Part shown: positions 17,686-27,387 of the stretch, in pieces
Position numbering within the stretch: the first letter of the stretch is position 1
How the letters are laid out: each line of letters opens with the position of its first letter
Source: Phycisphaerae bacterium
GTDB taxonomy: Bacteria > Planctomycetota > Phycisphaerae > UBA1845
Assembly: GCA_029260215.1 (NCBI GenBank)
Contig: JAJDDQ010000087.1
Coordinates: 1 to 64,000 of the forward strand
DNA length: 64,000 nt
Direction: 5' to 3'
Program-made: the position numbers and the translations under genes
The notes under the pieces: generated by a model
The model's input: only the letters and a program-made list of their open reading frames with translations
The model's database searches: none
What the model was told of the DNA's origin: nothing

Positions 17686-17922
17686 TTAGCGGCTGTGCGC
17701 GCCGTCACACCAGGGCAGGTTGCCGCTTCGGTGACATTGGCAGACGGCCTTTTTTCCCGGTTCGGTTATTTCCGTGACGATTGGTGCCAAGTCGGTCCCT
17801 TCGCGGGAGTGGGCGCCGTCACAGTAGGGCAGCTTGGCGCTGAGGCCGCACTGGCAGTAAGCCTTCTTGCCGGTTGTTTCCTCGATGACCATCGGGGCGG
17901 TCCCGTGTTTTGGATCAGCCAT
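17686..17922 (-). CDS. Double CDGSH-type iron-sulfur protein
   Basis: The 78-residue protein consists almost wholly of two CDGSH modules: CQCGLSAKLPYCDGAH at about 23-38 and CQCHRSGNLPWCDGAH at about 61-76. Each has the three Cys and one His that bind a [2Fe-2S] cluster. The family is involved in redox or cluster transfer. ATG 17922 is chosen because AAGGAGA lies 7 nt upstream; the longer frame to 18057 has no support. Spacing of 12 bp to the prepilin peptidase and 40 bp from the TIM-barrel gene suggests one transcript, though the functions are unrelated. Confidence 0.88.
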   Translation of the reverse strand: MADPKHGTAPMVIEETTGKKAYCQCGLSAKLPYCDGAHSREGTDLAPIVTEITEPGKKAVCQCHRSGNLPWCDGAHSR

Positions 17923-17962
17923 GGTTATTCTCCTTTTGGCGACTGGCTTTATCACAATCGGG

Positions 17963-18673
17963 TCAGGGAAACAAGGTGCGGACCTTCTTGACGTTCTCGG
18001 CGAGACGCTCCAAAACATCGTTTTCGCGTCTGAGCGGTAGGGCGATGGGGCCTTCATATCGCACGGCGAGCATCGCGGTGGCGACTTGGCGCATGTCGAT
18101 TTCGCCGTCGGACAACGCGGCGGGCGTGTGTTGTTTTGTATTTGTCAGGCGGACCATGCCGATTCGCGACTCGAAGCCCCAGATGAACTCATTCGGATTG
18201 ACCGACGCGAGGTGGGCGTCGGCGATGTTGATGTCCAGGAGGAGTTGGTCGGGGGGGAAGTCAGCCAGGATCGTTGCGATGTCGGCCGGCTGCTCGATGC
18301 ATGACCCCAGAGTGTTGCGGATGGCGATGCGCGTGTTCGTTTGTTCTGCCCATTCGAGGGCGGATCGAACGGATTCGTGGAATGCTTCGCGCGGGATGGC
18401 GGTTCTGGGGCCGGCTGCGATGCTCAGGAGCGGAACGTCGATCGCGATGGATGACAGGCGATTTGACATTGGCCGATACGGGGCGACCGAAGCGGAATCC
18501 GATTCGTTGTCACTGATCGTCAAATCGATGCACGCAATCGAAAGCTCGCTTGCGGTGTTTAGGCATTCGTTAGCGTTTGGAATCAGTTTGTCGATGCCAA
18601 GCCGGCGAGCGGCGACGGACAACTCGTCCAGCGGTTGGGGGCCGGTTAAACATAGTCGCGTTTGCAGGGACAT
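17963..18673 (-). CDS. TIM-barrel sugar-phosphate isomerase/endonuclease IV-like protein
   Basis: The 236-residue product resembles the AP_endonuc_2/xylose isomerase-like TIM-barrel superfamily. Barrel-strand motifs include RIAIRNTLGS (~131), QLLLDINIADAHLA (~158) and MVRLTNTKQH (~189). Several metal-ligand Glu and His of the classical family (for instance HxKD) are not recognisable, so it could be a degenerate or non-metal member. First gene of the minus-strand cluster that ends with the OmpA-like gene. Confidence 0.5.
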   Translation of the reverse strand: MSLQTRLCLTGPQPLDELSVAARRLGIDKLIPNANECLNTASELSIACIDLTISDNESDSASVAPYRPMSNRLSSIAIDVPLLSIAAGPRTAIPREAFHESVRSALEWAEQTNTRIAIRNTLGSCIEQPADIATILADFPPDQLLLDINIADAHLASVNPNEFIWGFESRIGMVRLTNTKQHTPAALSDGEIDMRQVATAMLAVRYEGPIALPLRRENDVLERLAENVKKVRTLFP

Positions 18674-18731
18674 CGAATTACCACTTTTTCTTGCGTGGCG
18701 ACGCGTTGCTCTGGCTCAGACCCCCCTGTAT

Positions 18732-18750
18732 CCCCCCTTTGTAAGGGGGG
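18732..18750. repeat. C/G-rich hairpin, 8-bp stem, TGT loop
   Basis: CCCCCCTT pairs exactly with AAGGGGGG around TGT, then GAAAAG. It shares the TTTGTAAGG core with the element at 12478, and its right arm (GTAAGGGGGGAAAAG) recurs as a half element at 27788-27802. It fills the space between ubiA and the TIM-barrel gene. Confidence 0.55.
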
Positions 18751-18818
18751 AAAAGAGTGTTTCCTACCACAAAAGAGGTGGTCAATGACCTTACGTCGTG
18801 CATGGTTGAAGAGTTACC

Positions 18819-19727
18819 TTACGTGTTGGTCGTTGATGTGAGCAGATCGACTACGGTTAGCACGCCGAGCAACACGCTGACCAGACCGTTGATGGTGAAG
18901 AATGCGATGTTGACTTTCGAAAGGTCGTTGGGCTTGACGAGGCTGTTCTCGACGGCGAGCAGCAGGGCGACGGCTGCGACGCCGATCTGGTATACGGTGC
19001 CCAGAGTCGTCGTCATGCCCAGTGCGATGAGCAGGACGACCGTGCAGCCGTGGCACACCTTGGCCAAGTGCAGCGCGAAGGGGATGCCGAATCGCGCGGG
19101 CACGCTGAACAACCCGGCGGTGCGGTCGTGCTCGGCGTCCTGGCAGGCGTAGATGAGGTCGAAACCGGCGATCCACGTTGTGACCGCGGCAGTCAGAATG
19201 AGGGTGGGCCAGCCTAAGCTCGACGGGTGGATGGCGATCCAGGCTGCTGCGGGTGAAAGGCCGATGGCTGCGCCGAGGTAAAAGTGGGACCAGCGTGTGA
19301 ACCGCTTTGTCAGAGAATAGGCGCACAGGAACGCCAACACGGGAATTGCCAGGATGATGGGCCAGCGGTTTGTGTAGTATCGGTCGAATCCCCAGCAGCC
19401 GGCGACGAATACTGCGGCGGCTGATCCAAGGAAAATCCATGCGGCGGATGGGGACAGTTTGTTTGCAGGCAGCGGGCGGTTCGCGGTGCGCGGGTTGCGC
19501 GCGTCCAGCTTGGCATCGACGATGCGGTTGAATGTCATGGCGACGCTGCGTGCCCCGACCATGCACACGACGATGAGCAGCAGTTGTCCCCATTGAGGTC
19601 TGTGTGTGTTTTCGATGTGCAGTCCTGCGAGGAACGCACCGATCACCGCGAAGGGCAGTGCGAAGACCGAGTGCGATAGCTTGATCATCTCGGACCAGTT
19701 GCGGATCGATTCCAGGGCGGCGGGCAT
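18819..19727 (-). CDS. ubiA: UbiA-family polyprenyltransferase (quinone synthesis)
   Basis: The 302-residue membrane protein has about eight hydrophobic helices and both Asp-rich prenyl-diphosphate motifs. These are FNRIVDAKLDARNPRT near residue 68 and LIYACQDAEHDRTAGL near residue 190. It attaches a polyprenyl chain to an aromatic quinone precursor in the membrane. Together with the adjacent ubiX and the menG-type methyltransferase it belongs to a quinone pathway. No full men set is visible, so the futalosine route (MqnP) is possible, and 4-hydroxybenzoate versus another acceptor cannot be told. Confidence 0.85.
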   Translation of the reverse strand: MPAALESIRNWSEMIKLSHSVFALPFAVIGAFLAGLHIENTHRPQWGQLLLIVVCMVGARSVAMTFNRIVDAKLDARNPRTANRPLPANKLSPSAAWIFLGSAAAVFVAGCWGFDRYYTNRWPIILAIPVLAFLCAYSLTKRFTRWSHFYLGAAIGLSPAAAWIAIHPSSLGWPTLILTAAVTTWIAGFDLIYACQDAEHDRTAGLFSVPARFGIPFALHLAKVCHGCTVVLLIALGMTTTLGTVYQIGVAAVALLLAVENSLVKPNDLSKVNIAFFTINGLVSVLLGVLTVVDLLTSTTNT

Positions 19728-19736
19728 AATTCAGCG

Positions 19737-20339
19737 CTACCCTTCGGCCGGTGGTTGTCCGGTCCAGCGTGTGGCGAGATCGTGACTTACGCCGACGAGG
19801 TCCAGAAGCTTGCCGACGACGAAGTCGACGAGGTCGTCAATGCTTTTCGGGCGTAAGTAGAATCCGGGGTTGGCGGGGCAGATGATGACGCCCGCGCGAC
19901 TCAATCTCAGCATGTTTTCGAGATCGATCGGGCCGGTGGGCATCTCGCGCGGTACGACGATGAGCCGGCGAGATTCCTTGATCGTGACGGCGGCTGCCCG
20001 GGCGATGAGGTTTTCGCCGTTCCCGCAGGCCATCTCGCCAAGCGTGCGGCTGCTGCACGGGCAGACGATCATTCCGTCGGTCAGGAAGGATCCGCTGGCC
20101 AGCGTGTCGCCGACGTCCTGATGGCTGTGCAGGAAGAGATGGGGTTCGTCGCGTCCGAGGATCGCGTACGCGTCGATTTTTTCGATATCCAGCTCGTCTG
20201 CGAGCAGTCGCCTGCCCCATTTGGAAACGACGACGTGTGTTTCGACGGACGCCAGCGTCAATTGATCGATGAGGCGGACGGCGTAGACTGCGCCGCTGGC
20301 CCCGGTGATGGCCACGACGATGCGTTTGGGGCTGCTCAA
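19737..20339 (-). CDS. ubiX: UbiX-family flavin prenyltransferase
   Basis: UbiX makes prenylated FMN, the cofactor of UbiD-type decarboxylases. The 200-residue product has the family signatures: IVVAITGASGAVYAVRL at the N-terminus, the flavin-binding VCPCSSRTLGEMACG (~93-107), RLIVVPREMPTGPIDLEN (~126-143) and the closing IDDLVDFVVGKLLDLVG. No UbiD partner is in the window. It lies 9 bp from ubiA and 6 bp from the TPR/membrane gene, in one operon. Confidence 0.9.
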   Translation of the reverse strand: MSSPKRIVVAITGASGAVYAVRLIDQLTLASVETHVVVSKWGRRLLADELDIEKIDAYAILGRDEPHLFLHSHQDVGDTLASGSFLTDGMIVCPCSSRTLGEMACGNGENLIARAAAVTIKESRRLIVVPREMPTGPIDLENMLRLSRAGVIICPANPGFYLRPKSIDDLVDFVVGKLLDLVGVSHDLATRWTGQPPAEG

Positions 20340-20345
20340 CGGTTT

Positions 20346-22181
20346 TCAGACTCCTTCCGTCGCGGTTCGATCGAGCTGGCGCATGCGCGACTCCGCCTGT
20401 TCCCGCCAGACGCTTTCGGAGCAATTCTGAACGACGTGTTCGTAGGCGGTTCTCGAATCCGCCGCCTGCCGCAGGGATTGCCGCGCGACGCCGAGTTGGA
20501 AAAGGGCTTCACAGAAAGCGTCCGATTCTCCGTGTTCGGAGACGATGGCGGCCAACATTTCGGCGCGTTCTTCGATGTCTTTGACGGCCAGCGAGGCGTA
20601 GAGTTCGAGGTTGTCGGCCAACTGGCAGGCGGGGAATCGTTCGGCGATCGCGTTGAGGTTTTTCGCGTAAAGCGGGTCGCGCGGGTCGAGGCTTAGGAAC
20701 ACGACGATCGGAGCGTCGCCCCAAAGTGGGTCGCGGTTGCTGTCGAGTAATCCGAGGAGTTTTCGCCCTTCGGTGACCTGCTGTGCGATCGAGATGTCCA
20801 GGCCTTTTTCGGGTGGATCGCGCTGCATGATGGCGTTGATCGCCTTGCTTGTGGTGACTTCGTCCGTGCGAAACGCATTGGTCCCGAACCGTTGGCTGAG
20901 GATGTTCAAGCGGTCGATGGCTTGATCCACTTCGCCTGCACGGGCGTCGAGGCGCGCCAGACGCAGCAACGCGACGGCTGCAGGCGGCGAGTCCGGTGCC
21001 AGGTGCTCGATCAACTCCCACGCCCGTCGTGATCGAGCGCTGGGGAAGTCATCGTAAAATACCAACTCACGTTTTTCCCGGAAGCGCTCGACGTCCACGT
21101 TCATGTCCAGCGCCCGTCCTTCGATGTACTTTGCGCTTGGTGCGTAGATGCTGCCCGGGAACAGGAGCACGAACCGGTCGGCGGCTCTTGCGGCTGAATC
21201 CTTGTAGCGCGTGAAGAGCAGCTCCGCTTCATCGTCCAGCGCGAGCAGCCATTTCAATTCGACCTTGTCTCGCACGTCTTCGTAGGACATCCCGCCGGCG
21301 AACTGCCTTGCGAGCGTTTTCTCCACGGCGCGATCGAATTCCTCTGCAATTGAACGGCTGACGAAATACTCCGATCCAGGCCCGTAGCGTTGTTCGAGGA
21401 GACTGTAGTGCAATTCATCCCTGCCTACCTGGAACTCGAACATTGCGGCTGGTGCGAGGAACATGGCTGCCAGAAGCGGTGCGACCGCGCCAGGCCGATA
21501 CTTGACGATGTGAGCGATGATCAGCACGACGCCCATGAAAATCGCGGATGCGATCACGGCCAGGATCAATGGTGCCAAAAGCTTTATGCGGTCGGCGGGG
21601 TTGGTCAGATCAGCCACAGCTGAGCTCGCTTGCCGTGAGGCCATGAAAAAATAAATGACTACCGGGACCAGTGCGAACAGGGCACCCGCGAAGCGCGAAC
21701 GGATACGCATCGGGCTTAGGGATATGAGCAGGCAGGAAACGGTCAGCGCAATCGCCAGCCAGGGCATGACCGCGATGAACCCCACGACAGCGATGAAGGG
21801 CAGTGCGCAAGGTAAGCGGTAAAGGATCGTAATCAGGATGGGGATCGAGACCAGAGCGGCGAGAATCAAGCCCAGGACGGGCACCATCATTGGCACGCTT
21901 TCGACGCTGATAGGCCCCAATGACAGGCCGATTGGCGTGTATTCGTTGTCCAGTGTTGGGTTGAAGGTGTCGGCCAGCGCTTGGCTGTAACCCTGCATAC
22001 GCGGTGCGAAGACGATGCCGGTGCGAAGCCAGTACGCGACGCAGCCCAGCCCGCTGAACAGGCAGACGTTTATCAACAGCAGGATAACCGCCCGCCGCCG
22101 GTACTTCGGCTCGGTGCGCGACCAGACGTCTGCGATGACGCGGCCTTCGTCATGTGTTGGTCGGCTTGGCTCTTTGCTCAT
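20346..22181 (-). CDS. Large multi-pass membrane protein with C-terminal TPR-like region
   Basis: The 611-residue protein has one hydrophobic segment near residue 30, then a cluster of about six helices at 90-245 (for example MMVPVLGLILAALVSIPIL and LLAPLILAVIASAIFMGVVL). A soluble helical half from about 260 has repeated Ala/Leu/Arg-rich units resembling tetratricopeptide repeats (for example AVALLRLARLDARAGEVDQA). I do not recognise the family. It sits inside the quinone operon (4 bp after the methyltransferase, 6 bp before ubiX), so it may relate to membrane or respiratory functions. That link is inference. Confidence 0.55.
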   Translation of the reverse strand: MSKEPSRPTHDEGRVIADVWSRTEPKYRRRAVILLLINVCLFSGLGCVAYWLRTGIVFAPRMQGYSQALADTFNPTLDNEYTPIGLSLGPISVESVPMMVPVLGLILAALVSIPILITILYRLPCALPFIAVVGFIAVMPWLAIALTVSCLLISLSPMRIRSRFAGALFALVPVVIYFFMASRQASSAVADLTNPADRIKLLAPLILAVIASAIFMGVVLIIAHIVKYRPGAVAPLLAAMFLAPAAMFEFQVGRDELHYSLLEQRYGPGSEYFVSRSIAEEFDRAVEKTLARQFAGGMSYEDVRDKVELKWLLALDDEAELLFTRYKDSAARAADRFVLLFPGSIYAPSAKYIEGRALDMNVDVERFREKRELVFYDDFPSARSRRAWELIEHLAPDSPPAAVALLRLARLDARAGEVDQAIDRLNILSQRFGTNAFRTDEVTTSKAINAIMQRDPPEKGLDISIAQQVTEGRKLLGLLDSNRDPLWGDAPIVVFLSLDPRDPLYAKNLNAIAERFPACQLADNLELYASLAVKDIEERAEMLAAIVSEHGESDAFCEALFQLGVARQSLRQAADSRTAYEHVVQNCSESVWREQAESRMRQLDRTATEGV

Positions 22182-22185
22182 GCCT

Positions 22186-22959
22186 TCACCGGGTCGCGAG
22201 GTAGATGGTCACGACGCCGAACGTCATCGGCGTGGCGGAAACGCCCGAAAAACCGGCTTCGCGCAGGTGTTCGCACATCGTTTCCGCGTCTACGAACGAT
22301 ACCACCGAGCTGGGCAGATAGCGATAGGCTCCTGTGCGATCGCGGCTGACCAGGGCCGCGCCCCAGGGCATTACACGGGAGGAGTAGAATTCGTACAGTT
22401 TTCGCATTCCATGATGGGTGGGGCGGGTGAATTCCAGAATGACCGCTCGGCCGCCGTCGCCCAGCACGCGGTGCATTTCGCGTAAGCCGGCTTTGAGATC
22501 GGTGAAATTGCGTACGCCGAACGCGCAACCGGTGATGGTGAACGATCCCGAGGCGAACGGTAACGCCAGCGCGTCGGCCTGCCCCCAGGATGTTTCCGCC
22601 GGCGTGCGTTGAGCGGCCAGCGACAGCATGCCCATCGCGAAATCCGTGCCGACGATCGTTTTCGGTCTGTGTTTCAAGCGTGCGAATGTCCGCGTGAGGT
22701 CTCCCGTACCGCAGGCGATGTCCAGCACGCGATCATGCTCGGCGGCGTGGGTCAGTGCGACGGCTTTACGCCGCCAGGCGCGATCCCGCCCGACACTGAA
22801 TAATCTGTTGACTCGTTCGTACGTTGGGGCGATGGCATCGAACATGCGTCGCACGCGGGCGCGTTTGTCCGGCTGGGCGTGCGGGTGTTGTAGTTGCTCG
22901 GAATCCCAGAGCAGGTCCGCATCGGTCGAAGCATTGTTGTTGACGGATGGGCTTTTCAT
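22186..22959 (-). CDS. menG: UbiE/MenG-type quinone C-methyltransferase
   Basis: S-adenosylmethionine-dependent methyltransferase of 257 residues. It has the UbiE signatures FDAIAPTYERVNRLFSVG near residue 40, the SAM site VLDIACGTGDLTR near residue 80, and FGVRNFTDLKAGLREMHRVL near 150, then ILEFTRP. It performs the C-methylation that yields menaquinone or ubiquinone. The roughly 30-residue N-terminal extension before the conserved part is poorly conserved. First gene of the operon menG, TPR/membrane gene, ubiX, ubiA. Confidence 0.85.
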   Translation of the reverse strand: MKSPSVNNNASTDADLLWDSEQLQHPHAQPDKRARVRRMFDAIAPTYERVNRLFSVGRDRAWRRKAVALTHAAEHDRVLDIACGTGDLTRTFARLKHRPKTIVGTDFAMGMLSLAAQRTPAETSWGQADALALPFASGSFTITGCAFGVRNFTDLKAGLREMHRVLGDGGRAVILEFTRPTHHGMRKLYEFYSSRVMPWGAALVSRDRTGAYRYLPSSVVSFVDAETMCEHLREAGFSGVSATPMTFGVVTIYLATR

Positions 22960-23032
22960 GAGCGAGCGCGTGAAAACGGCACGCCGGGCTGTCCCCGACG
23001 TGCCGCGCGTTTCGTGCTGTTGTCTTCGCGCA

Positions 23033-23647
23033 TTACCCCTTGGCGGCTTGATAGCGCGACGCGACGTTTTTCCAATTCACGACGTTCCAGAAGGCGGCTA
23101 CGTAATCGGGGCGGCGATTCTGGTACTTGAGGTAATAAGCGTGCTCCCACACATCCAGCCCCAGCAAGGGTTTCAGACCGGCGGCCAGCGGACTGTCCTG
23201 GTTCGCGAAATCCTTGACCACGAGTTGGCCGCCCGCGTCAAGACATAGCCAAGCCCAGCCGCTGCCGAACCTGCCCGCTGCGGCTGCTGCGAACTTCGCC
23301 TTGAAGTCATCGAACGAAACGAAGGCGGACTGGATGGCATCTCCCAGAGCACCGTCCGGTGTGCCACCACCGTCGGGGCCCATCGTCTCCCAGAAAATCG
23401 AGTGGTTGCTGTGCCCGCCGCCGTGGTTGTTGACCGCTCCGCGAATGTCCTCGGGCACGGATTTGAGGTTCGTCAACAAATCGTCGAGGCTTTTGGATGC
23501 CCAATCGGGGTGTTTGCCGAGGGCGTCGTTGAGCTTGGCCACATAGGCTGCGTGATGCTTGTCGTGGTGGATTTCCATCGTTTTGGCATCAATATGCGGT
23601 TCCAGAGCGTTGAAATCGTACGGCAGGGGTGGAAGTTCATGGGCCAC
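23033..23647 (-). CDS. sodA: Fe/Mn superoxide dismutase
   Basis: Dismutates superoxide to peroxide and oxygen. The 204-residue protein begins [19 protein letters not shown] and has [13 protein letters not shown] (metal His about 28), [11 protein letters not shown] (~75-85), and the C-terminal [15 protein letters not shown] with the metal ligands Asp and His. The start is GTG 23647: an AGGAG element lies about 8 nt upstream, whereas an upstream ATG at 23956 would add about 100 unrelated residues. Iron versus manganese use cannot be decided from the visible residues with confidence. Divergent from the formyltransferase gene. Confidence 0.93.
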   Translation of the reverse strand: MAHELPPLPYDFNALEPHIDAKTMEIHHDKHHAAYVAKLNDALGKHPDWASKSLDDLLTNLKSVPEDIRGAVNNHGGGHSNHSIFWETMGPDGGGTPDGALGDAIQSAFVSFDDFKAKFAAAAAGRFGSGWAWLCLDAGGQLVVKDFANQDSPLAAGLKPLLGLDVWEHAYYLKYQNRRPDYVAAFWNVVNWKNVASRYQAAKG

Positions 23648-23823
23648 TGTGGTGTCTCCTCGTGCTGGATGTTGATCTTTGAAGGGTTCCCAAACGTCGT
23701 CCGGCGGGAGCCTAATGACCTCTCCCAAAATCGTCAAGGCCGACCTGCCCTTTTGGACGACAAGAACCCTATGGAGTGCGTGGCCGTCGTTGGCGGTCGA
23801 GCGTTGGCAGGGAGAATCTGTTC

Positions 23824-24633
23824 GTGCGTGTGGCGATTCTGACAAGCAACGACATTCGACACCGATATTTCGTGAACGCGCTGGCTGACCGGTTTGAGGT
23901 CGTGGCCATCGTGTATCAGGAAACGGGGTACGTGCCCGCGAACACGGATTCGACACAGATCGACGCGGCGACGGCTGAGATCGTTCGAATGCATTTCGAT
24001 GAGCGCCGGCGTCAGGAGGGATTGTTCTTCGGCGACGGTGCGACTTTGTGCAAAGACACGGCTGGTTGTCGCGTACGGCATGTTGACACGCGCGAACTGA
24101 ATTCGGACGCCACGGTGGATTTGCTTCGCGGTGAAAAAGTCGACGTCGGCGTGGTGTATGGAACGGGTCTCATCAAGTCGCCGCTGATCGATGCGTTCGC
24201 CGGAAGACTCATCAACATGCATCTGGGATTGTCGCCGTATTATCGCGGGACAGCCACCAATTTTTACCCGTTGCTCAATGACGAGCCGGAATTCGTCGGA
24301 GCGACCGTTCATTGGATTGATTCCGGGATCGACGCGGGGCCGATCATCCACCACGCCAGGCCGACGATTACTGCCGACGACATGCCTCATACGGTGGGTT
24401 GCAAAGCTATTGAAGCCGGAATCCAAGAAGTTCTGCAAACGCTGGATGAGTTTCGGGCGGGGCGCGTTGAGTCCGTCGCCCAATGGTCTGCGCCCGATCC
24501 GAAGCTGTACTTCCGCAAGGACTACCACCCGTCTCAGGTCGCACGCCTCTATGAGCTTATCGATGCGGGGTTGTTTCCCAGGTACGCCGCTCGGGAACAT
24601 CGCGTGCGAAATCTCATGCGGCTGGTCGCCTGA
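23824..24633 (+). CDS. Formyltransferase-fold protein (methionyl-tRNA formyltransferase/GART superfamily)
   Basis: The 269-residue product starts [19 protein letters not shown], the Rossmann strand of the formyltransferase family. It carries the core catalytic segment [20 protein letters not shown] (~137-156), followed by [17 protein letters not shown]. Formyl donors are usually 10-formyltetrahydrofolate; here the acceptor is unknown. In the polysaccharide context it could formylate an amino sugar, but that is a guess. GTG 23824 is chosen because AGGGAG lies about 9 nt upstream. Confidence 0.8.
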   Translation: MRVAILTSNDIRHRYFVNALADRFEVVAIVYQETGYVPANTDSTQIDAATAEIVRMHFDERRRQEGLFFGDGATLCKDTAGCRVRHVDTRELNSDATVDLLRGEKVDVGVVYGTGLIKSPLIDAFAGRLINMHLGLSPYYRGTATNFYPLLNDEPEFVGATVHWIDSGIDAGPIIHHARPTITADDMPHTVGCKAIEAGIQEVLQTLDEFRAGRVESVAQWSAPDPKLYFRKDYHPSQVARLYELIDAGLFPRYAAREHRVRNLMRLVA

Positions 24634-24749
24634 AGCGAAATCACGTTTTCCCAAGACTGCGAATCATGAATGAGAGGGGGGGTTCACCGTCGCTCTGGGA
24701 GGGTTTACAATGGCGAAGCGTGATATCGTGGAAACAACAGGAGATCGAC

Positions 24750-25547
24750 ATGACTTACAACTTGGTTGCTAATCGAAAGCTGCTAGCGGTGGCGCTCACG
24801 ATTCTCATCGTGTTGCCGGCCTGCACGAACATCCCGGCGGGCGATAACGGTGACGACGCAAATACGAATGCCGACATCGGCGGCAATGAGAATTCAAACG
24901 CGAACGAAAACGAAAACGCGAACGACAGCGACGACAACCAAAACAATAATGGGGCGGTCAATGCGGCGGCGCTCACCGTTGGGGCGGGCGAACACATCCT
25001 TGGTTCGGCTTCCGCGACCGTCACGGTGATTGAGTACATCGATTTCCAATGCTCGGTTTGCCGCGCTTTTGCGCTGAACGCTTTCCCGGGTGTGGAAGAA
25101 GCCTACATTGATCGTGGCGATGTTCGTTGGGTCTTTCGCAACTTTCCGCTGACCGCGATTCATGAATTCGCGGTCAATGCGGCGGTGGCGGCGGAGTGTG
25201 CGGCGGATCAAGGTCTGTTTCTCGAATACCACGACGTTTTGTTTGAGAATCAGCCGGATTTCGAAAACGCGCAGCTTACAGATTACGCGGAAGAGGTCGG
25301 CCTCGATTTGGATGTATTCACCGCTTGCGTTGAAAGTGGCGATAAGTTGGCTGGCGTGGAAGCGGATATCGCCTCCGGCCTGTCGCTGGGCGTCGGCGGG
25401 ACACCCACTTTTTTCGTCAACGGCCAAGGGTTCTTCGGCGGGCTGACTCTGGATCGGATCAGCGATATTCTCGATGCGGCCCTCGTCGAGGCGGAGGACG
25501 ATGCAACATTCGGCGGCGGGGCGTTTCGGTCGATCCCATCGCGGTGA
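24750..25547 (+). CDS. DsbA-like thioredoxin-fold lipoprotein
   Basis: The 265-residue product has a lipoprotein signal ending in LPAC (Cys about 26). An Asn/Asp/Glu low-complexity linker at about 32-70 is followed by a DsbA/Thioredoxin_4 domain. The active site is CSVC in IDFQCSVCRAF (~102), with a cis-Pro in GVGGTPTFFVNG (~213) and the family RWVFRNFPL strand. It should be an envelope-anchored thiol oxidoreductase, forming or repairing disulfides in exported proteins. ATG 24750 follows AGGAG by 7 nt. Convergent with cstA, whose stop is adjacent. Confidence 0.85.
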   Translation: MTYNLVANRKLLAVALTILIVLPACTNIPAGDNGDDANTNADIGGNENSNANENENANDSDDNQNNNGAVNAAALTVGAGEHILGSASATVTVIEYIDFQCSVCRAFALNAFPGVEEAYIDRGDVRWVFRNFPLTAIHEFAVNAAVAAECAADQGLFLEYHDVLFENQPDFENAQLTDYAEEVGLDLDVFTACVESGDKLAGVEADIASGLSLGVGGTPTFFVNGQGFFGGLTLDRISDILDAALVEAEDDATFGGGAFRSIPSR

Positions 25548-27317
25548 TCAATCGTTCGCAGGCCCGGATGAATTACTGAAGACGACGGCGTCGGTTTGGT
25601 GACGATCGCGCCTGCCGAACACGATGACGCCTTCCGCGACGATGCCGACGGCCATCAGCAGCAGGCAAGCCCCGACGACGAGCAGCAGCGTCTGTTTCTT
25701 TTCGTAGAAACCGTGGAGTTGTTGTGCCGTCGCGACGAACGTGCTCAAGAGCATGAAAACGGCTGGTATGCCCGTGAATATCCACTTGCGCCCGCGTTGC
25801 ACGAAGTACAGAGTGACCACCATTAACGTCAAACCCGCCAGCAGTTGGTTCGTGATTCCGAACAGCGTCCACAAGGCCAGCCCCGCCGGTTTGTAAACGT
25901 CTCCGTCGCGAATCTTGTAGAACGCGAAAAAGCAAATGCTCGCGATGGCGATTCCGGCGGCCAGGAATCGATTCTCAAGGAACTTCATGCGCATCGACAC
26001 ACCGATCTCGGACACGTTGAAGCGTAGCAGCCTCGTGGCGGAATCCAGCGTGGTCAGCGCGAACGAAACGACGATGACCGCGATGAAAGCCGCCGCAAGA
26101 TTTCGATCCGCTCCCAACGCGCAAATGAAACTGGACGATCCGTGAATAAACGCGCCAAGTTTCGCGGACAGGCCCGCTTCAATAGTGTTCCAGTCTCGAT
26201 ACGCGACGTGCCAGGCTTCACTGCTGTCGAACCCGGCTGTACAGGCGATCACCGCGAGCAGCCCGAGCAGCGACTCGCCGATCATGCCCCCGTAAGCGAC
26301 GAACCGCGCGTCGGACTCGCGATCGATCTGCTTGGCTGTCGTGCCGGAGGAGACCAGCCCGTGAAACCCGCTGGCTGCCCCGCAGGCCACAATAATGAAC
26401 ACGAACGGAAACAGCGGCGGCGCTCCCTCGGGGTGCAGGTTGACCGCTGGGGCATTGAATTCGGGGCCGAGCAGGAAAAAGCCCGCGTAAGCAGCGATCA
26501 GGCCGAGGTACAGCAGGAGTGAATTCAGAAAATCCCGCGCTTGCAGCAGGCTCCACACCGGGAGTACCGACGCGAGAAACGCATAGCCCAGCAGTACCCA
26601 AGTCCATGTAACCTGGCTGGGCCAGTCATCAACCGGCAACCCGCATGTCGGCAGTTTCGCACCCAGCCAGACGAATCCCAGCATCAGCACAAATCCCACG
26701 ACCGTGGTCCGACCGAGAGGGAATCCTCGCTTGTAAAGAAGCCATCCCATAATCATTGCCATGACCATCAGCGCCGCGGACGGCAGGAAAGCCGACGGGA
26801 ACGACGTGCCCGCAGCAGCTAGGTTGTTCGGATCGAAGTCGCTGTTGATGGAAAACAGTTTCGCGATGATGAACACGAATACGCCCATGGCCAGGCTTAC
26901 GCCGAAGAAAATGATGACCAGGAACAGCATTTTCGCACGAGGCCCGATCACGCCGTCTGCCACTTTACCGATGGACATGCCCCGGGCACGCATGGATACG
27001 ACGAGTGCGCCGAGATCATGCACGCAGCCGACGAACACCGCCCCAAGCACCACCCACAGCATGGCCGGCACCCATCCCCAGATAACCGCGACGGCTGGCC
27101 CGAGCATCGGTGCGAGTCCGGTGATGGACGCATAGTGGTGCCCGAACAGGACGAAGCGGTTGGTTGGAACGTAATCGATGCCGTCTTTCAGAGTGTGCGC
27201 GGGCGTGATGTTCGCATCGTTCAGCCGAAAAACGCGCTTCGCAAGAAATTTTGCGTAAACGACGAAACCGAATACGTACAACAACAGGCAGCCGATAATG
27301 GCCAATACGGGGTTCAT
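25548..27317 (-). CDS. cstA: Carbon starvation protein A, peptide/pyruvate transporter
   Basis: The 589-residue, roughly 16-helix membrane protein matches the CstA family: YVPTNRFVLFGHHYASITG at about 50-68, GWVPAMLWVVLGAVFVGCVHD, and GFHGLVSSGTTAKQ (~315). CstA/BtsT members import peptides or pyruvate. The C-terminal helix LLLVVGACLLLMAVGIVAEG is followed by a short cytoplasmic tail. The gene stands alone; a 588-bp repeat-bearing interval separates it from the divergent purC. Confidence 0.92.
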   Translation of the reverse strand: MNPVLAIIGCLLLYVFGFVVYAKFLAKRVFRLNDANITPAHTLKDGIDYVPTNRFVLFGHHYASITGLAPMLGPAVAVIWGWVPAMLWVVLGAVFVGCVHDLGALVVSMRARGMSIGKVADGVIGPRAKMLFLVIIFFGVSLAMGVFVFIIAKLFSINSDFDPNNLAAAGTSFPSAFLPSAALMVMAMIMGWLLYKRGFPLGRTTVVGFVLMLGFVWLGAKLPTCGLPVDDWPSQVTWTWVLLGYAFLASVLPVWSLLQARDFLNSLLLYLGLIAAYAGFFLLGPEFNAPAVNLHPEGAPPLFPFVFIIVACGAASGFHGLVSSGTTAKQIDRESDARFVAYGGMIGESLLGLLAVIACTAGFDSSEAWHVAYRDWNTIEAGLSAKLGAFIHGSSSFICALGADRNLAAAFIAVIVVSFALTTLDSATRLLRFNVSEIGVSMRMKFLENRFLAAGIAIASICFFAFYKIRDGDVYKPAGLALWTLFGITNQLLAGLTLMVVTLYFVQRGRKWIFTGIPAVFMLLSTFVATAQQLHGFYEKKQTLLLVVGACLLLMAVGIVAEGVIVFGRRDRHQTDAVVFSNSSGPAND

Positions 27318-27387
27318 GGGGGGTATCCTAAGGCGTTTCCACGTCGCAATCTATCTTTACTTGCATGGAAGGATGGACCGTGTGTGG

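Noticed and set aside
23033-23956. Longer start (23956) for superoxide dismutase
   Set aside because: Adds about 100 unrelated residues and runs through the divergent formyltransferase promoter; the GTG at 23647 has a good ribosome binding site.
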